Source: Flavobacterium quisquiliarum (GTDB lineage: Bacteria > Bacteroidota > Bacteroidia > Flavobacteriales > Flavobacteriaceae). From it: DNA of 64,000 nt. Shown in pieces: positions 61,147 through 64,000 of the stretch. The notes below the pieces were generated by a model. The model was not told where the DNA came from, searched no databases, and saw nothing but the letters and a program-made list of their open reading frames with translations. The position numbers and the translations under genes were made by a program. The stretch's first letter is position 1, and each line of letters opens with the position of its first letter. The stretch lies in contig NZ_WWEM01000020.1 of NCBI RefSeq assembly GCF_019308285.1, forward strand, positions 62,001 to 126,000, written 5' to 3'.

Positions 61147-63645
61147 ATGGAAAGCAGTATGAACAACCAAAAATTTGAAACCGATACATTTTCTCTTTTA
61201 ATTCCTTCTGTTTATACAGATATGCAGGTGGTTTGGGAAAGCATCAGAGCAGCGCACGAACTGCCCGATGATGATTATTTATCATACGCAACAACAACTC
61301 TTATTCCTGTAGAATTTTTTAATGAATTTGATGGAGAGAATATTGTTTTGCGCTTTTGGCAATCTAATAAACTAGCAGACGAGGAAATTGAGCTGATAGA
61401 AGAAAAGGAAATTCAGGTAGCAGGTCATAGTTCGAATATTCGATTAGTGAAATCAAAAGATGATATTTTCTATTATTTGGCTATTGTTCAGATAAGTGAT
61501 CAATTTTGTTATATTTTTAAAGGCGATTGCAAAATAGAACATAGAGCTTTCTATGAACCGCTGTTTGAAGCTATTTGGCAAAGTTTGGAGTACTTTGGAA
61601 ATCATCAGGAAGCAATAGATAAACTGCCTAAATTTTTACAAGATTTTTATTATCATAGAAAATCAGAGAATAATTTTAACGAAGAAGAACAATTAGAGGA
61701 AAACAGCATTCTTCTAGCTATAGAAGAATTTTCTATTCCGGTAGACGACAAAGAATATTGGATAATAGATGATATTCAATTACAGTTTTTACCAGAATGC
61801 AGTGCTTCAATAAATGGAACTTTGTACGTTAATTTAGAGGGAATTATTCCTGAATTTGAAGAGAAAAAACATAGCTACATTGTTGATTCCTATAACGGAG
61901 CAGTAGCATTAAATTTTTCTCTTGGTCAGATATACAATCAAGGAATACCTACTGGTCTAGTTCCTTTTGAGAAAGGTAGAGACGAAAGTTATAATCATTA
62001 TTTATGGGATCGAGGTTTCAAATATTCGCTTGGTTTTACGGGAAATGTTACTTTAAAAGACGGATGGATAGGGCTGAATGGGTATCTGGAAGATAAATGG
62101 GATCCTAAAAGATATAAAATAAGCTTAGCTAAAAAAATAGCAACACAAGAATTAGAATGGGAAAAGTATGATTTTACGATGTTCAAAGAATTAGAAAAGA
62201 CATCACCAAAAATTGTACGTCAATTAAAATTAAAAGATCCCGACCCAACCGAATTAAGAGAAGAGCTTCATTCATTAGTTCATTTGGAATCACTTACAAT
62301 TCAGTTTTCAAACAACAGTAAAGAGGCTGAAGCATTTACTGAAATACCTTCATCAATTAAGCATTTTAAGAATTTAAAAAGTTTACATCTTTGGGGTATT
62401 GCAGCAATTACCAAATTCCCAGAATGGATTGGAGATCTTCGTGAATTAGAATTTCTATTGCTAACGGGAAGTAAAGTTGAAGGAATTCATCCCTACACCT
62501 TACAGTATCTTTCGAAGCTTAAATTATGTTTTCTTGAAAATAACAATTTAGGATCTGCTCCTAAGTTACTACCTGATAATTTGGAGGTTTTACATTTAGA
62601 AGGAAATCAACTGACGGATGTTCCAAATTCATATACTCAATTAAAGAATCTTAAAAAACTCCATATTAAAAATAACCCTCTTAAATCCCTTCCTAGTGGA
62701 CTTGAAAATATTCCAGAACTTGACTTGGAACTGGAGAAAAAAATGACTTTACTTGATTACACCTATAAAGGCGCAGATAACAACGGAGTAGTGCCATATG
62801 AAGATGAACTATTCTATGCCCGTAACGATTCGGACTTAAATTCAAACCTTCGAAAAGCTATTGAAGAAAAAGGTTTTCAGGAATATGAAAATGGACTTTC
62901 TAAAATTGCTCGTCATGCAGTAAATTTTGCTACTATAATTCCAGATTTATACGATGAAGTAGGAAATAATCGAATAGGAGGGCTTCCTGATTTGCCTGTA
63001 AATGTAGATTATCCTACAGTAAAAAGCGATGATGAAAAAAAAGGTTATCAGTTCATTGCCCAAATTAATTGCGCCTCTATTGCTAATTTACAGGATTATC
63101 TGCCTCGTACAGGAATGCTTTATTTCTTTATTGAAGATCAGCAGGATTTTGTTCCTAGAGTTATTTTTTATGAAGGGGAAACGGATAATCTAAAATCGGC
63201 GAAAGAATTGAATATTGATGAAGAGTTTATCTACGATGAATCTGGCATTTACCAGGCGTTTAAGACCAATTCGGAAAAATGTATAAGTCTTCCATCATTT
63301 TATAATGATGAGCATTATTATAAAGACATCGCGCCTGAATTAAAGGAATTAGAAGAGAAATACGACGAAACCGAAACCTTAAAAGAAGCACTTTTACCTT
63401 TTAATACTAAATCTTCTCACGGAATTAATAATTATGTCTTTAAACAACATGATTCGCCTGAAATAGAAGCAGTCAATACATTGAAAGGAAAACAGGAAGA
63501 ATGGATGGTACTATTGCGTGTAAGCAGTGATAATAATCCGGGCTTTTGTTTTTGGGATGCTGGAGAAATTTATTTTGTCATTCACAAAAGCGATCTGGCT
63601 AAAAAAGATTTTTCAAATGTTTATTGCGGATTAGAAACTAGTTAA
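61147..63645 (+). CDS. Large three-part protein: DcrB-like, LRR, DUF1963
   Basis: The 832-residue protein has three parts. Residues about 1-150 resemble the DcrB/DUF1795 fold (FSLLIPSVYTDMQV..., VRLVKSKDDIFYY-like strands). Residues about 380-535 are leucine-rich repeats (LKSLHLWG, LEFLLLTGS, LEVLHLEGNQLTDVPNSYTQ, LKKLHIKNNPLKSLP). Residues about 594-830 are an intact DUF1963 domain (YQFIAQINCASIANL, LPRTGMLYFFIEDQ, ending with GFCFWDAGEIYFVIH). No signal peptide is present. It closes the operon 42 bases after the previous gene and may be a multi-specific immunity protein. It also serves as an intact reference for the broken DUF1963 gene upstream. Confidence 0.75.
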   Translation: MESSMNNQKFETDTFSLLIPSVYTDMQVVWESIRAAHELPDDDYLSYATTTLIPVEFFNEFDGENIVLRFWQSNKLADEEIELIEEKEIQVAGHSSNIRLVKSKDDIFYYLAIVQISDQFCYIFKGDCKIEHRAFYEPLFEAIWQSLEYFGNHQEAIDKLPKFLQDFYYHRKSENNFNEEEQLEENSILLAIEEFSIPVDDKEYWIIDDIQLQFLPECSASINGTLYVNLEGIIPEFEEKKHSYIVDSYNGAVALNFSLGQIYNQGIPTGLVPFEKGRDESYNHYLWDRGFKYSLGFTGNVTLKDGWIGLNGYLEDKWDPKRYKISLAKKIATQELEWEKYDFTMFKELEKTSPKIVRQLKLKDPDPTELREELHSLVHLESLTIQFSNNSKEAEAFTEIPSSIKHFKNLKSLHLWGIAAITKFPEWIGDLRELEFLLLTGSKVEGIHPYTLQYLSKLKLCFLENNNLGSAPKLLPDNLEVLHLEGNQLTDVPNSYTQLKNLKKLHIKNNPLKSLPSGLENIPELDLELEKKMTLLDYTYKGADNNGVVPYEDELFYARNDSDLNSNLRKAIEEKGFQEYENGLSKIARHAVNFATIIPDLYDEVGNNRIGGLPDLPVNVDYPTVKSDDEKKGYQFIAQINCASIANLQDYLPRTGMLYFFIEDQQDFVPRVIFYEGETDNLKSAKELNIDEEFIYDESGIYQAFKTNSEKCISLPSFYNDEHYYKDIAPELKELEEKYDETETLKEALLPFNTKSSHGINNYVFKQHDSPEIEAVNTLKGKQEEWMVLLRVSSDNNPGFCFWDAGEIYFVIHKSDLAKKDFSNVYCGLETS

Positions 63646-64000
63646 TTCTTCTAAAAACGCATTTGTATTATTTTGTAGCAACGGATTTCAATTCATTTTT
63701 AAATGCAGTCATAGATTATAAAGTTATATAGACACAAAAAAATGTAAATTAAAAATGTGCTGAACCTACGGCTCTCTATTTCGATGCATTTTCTTTACGC
63801 TGGATTAAAATCCAGCGCTACAAAATAATTCGAACCGATGGTTCTTTTATATTATGTTTAAACATGATTCTTTGCAAGTACGAAATCTGGAATTCCGTAG
63901 GAATGTTTCATTTTGTAGCAACGGATTTTAATCCGTTGTTAAATAATGTACACAAAGATTATAAAGTTCCATAGGAACGACACATATAAAAAAGAATTTC
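63646..64000. repeat. Gene-free right end with several repeat units
   Basis: No gene was found in these 355 bases. A palindrome GCTGGATT-AA-AATCCAGC lies at 63799-63816. The unit TTTTGTAGCAACGGATTT occurs at about 63671-63688 and again at about 63912-63929; the second copy continues as a palindrome ACGGATTTTAATCCGT. A CCGTAGGAA unit at about 63894 recalls 53368-53436. Confidence 0.7.

Overview
The window looks like the chromosome of a Flavobacterium-type member of the Bacteroidota. The DNA is AT-rich. It carries a SusC/SusD pair, a hybrid two-component sensor, a type IX secretion sorting domain, many signal peptides and lipoproteins, and several promoters of the TAnnTTTG class. No tRNA, rRNA, CRISPR array, transposase or phage integrase was seen.

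Region 1 (1-12.1 kb, + strand) is a surface-fibre locus. It holds a long repetitive adhesin that enters from the left edge and is broken by a one-base frameshift near 1900, a collagen-like protein, a small secreted protein, a 1401-residue fibre ending in a self-cleaving S74 chaperone domain, and a protein with a type B C-terminal sorting domain of the type IX system. Three of these genes share five copies of one module of roughly 100 residues.

Region 2 (12.2-24.9 kb) holds a YegP-like protein, a DUF1349 lipoprotein and a LuxR-type regulator, then a molybdenum hydroxylase module: XdhC-like factor, MobA/MocA-like nucleotidyltransferase, cysteine desulfurase on the opposite strand, and the FeS, FAD and molybdopterin subunits. 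Next come an HxlR regulator divergent from an esterase/MFS transporter pair, and a DUF2911 protein.

Region 3 (25-47.5 kb, mostly - strand) is a polysaccharide utilization locus for a uronic-acid-containing glycan. SusC and SusD import oligosaccharides. A beta-helix protein (candidate lyase), a GH88 unsaturated glucuronyl hydrolase, a GH2 enzyme with the N-x-K glucuronidase signature and a second GH2 enzyme would cut them. Mannonate dehydratase, an SDR oxidoreductase and KDPG aldolase take the uronate toward central metabolism. A hybrid two-component system and a LacI regulator control it. The LacI gene has no ATG, GTG or TTG before its DNA-binding domain, and it sits beside a palindrome flanked by two facing promoters. 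Uronate isomerase and KDG kinase are not in the window.

Region 4 (47.7-52.5 kb) holds a HAD phosphatase, a secreted metallophosphoesterase, a SpoIIAA-like protein and three small unknown genes.

Region 5 (52.6-63.6 kb) is an immunity-type array: three proteins called or suspected as SMI1/KNR4 (SUKH), two DKNYY-repeat proteins, a DUF1963 gene broken by an in-frame TAG, several unknown proteins and a large LRR-DUF1963 protein. Most of them form one tightly packed + strand operon. No toxin is visible.

The gaps between genes are rich in short repeat families, often as inverted pairs. At four genes a repeat supplies the last codons and the stop. At four others it lengthens the apparent N-terminus, so the starts of the four affected genes were moved downstream.
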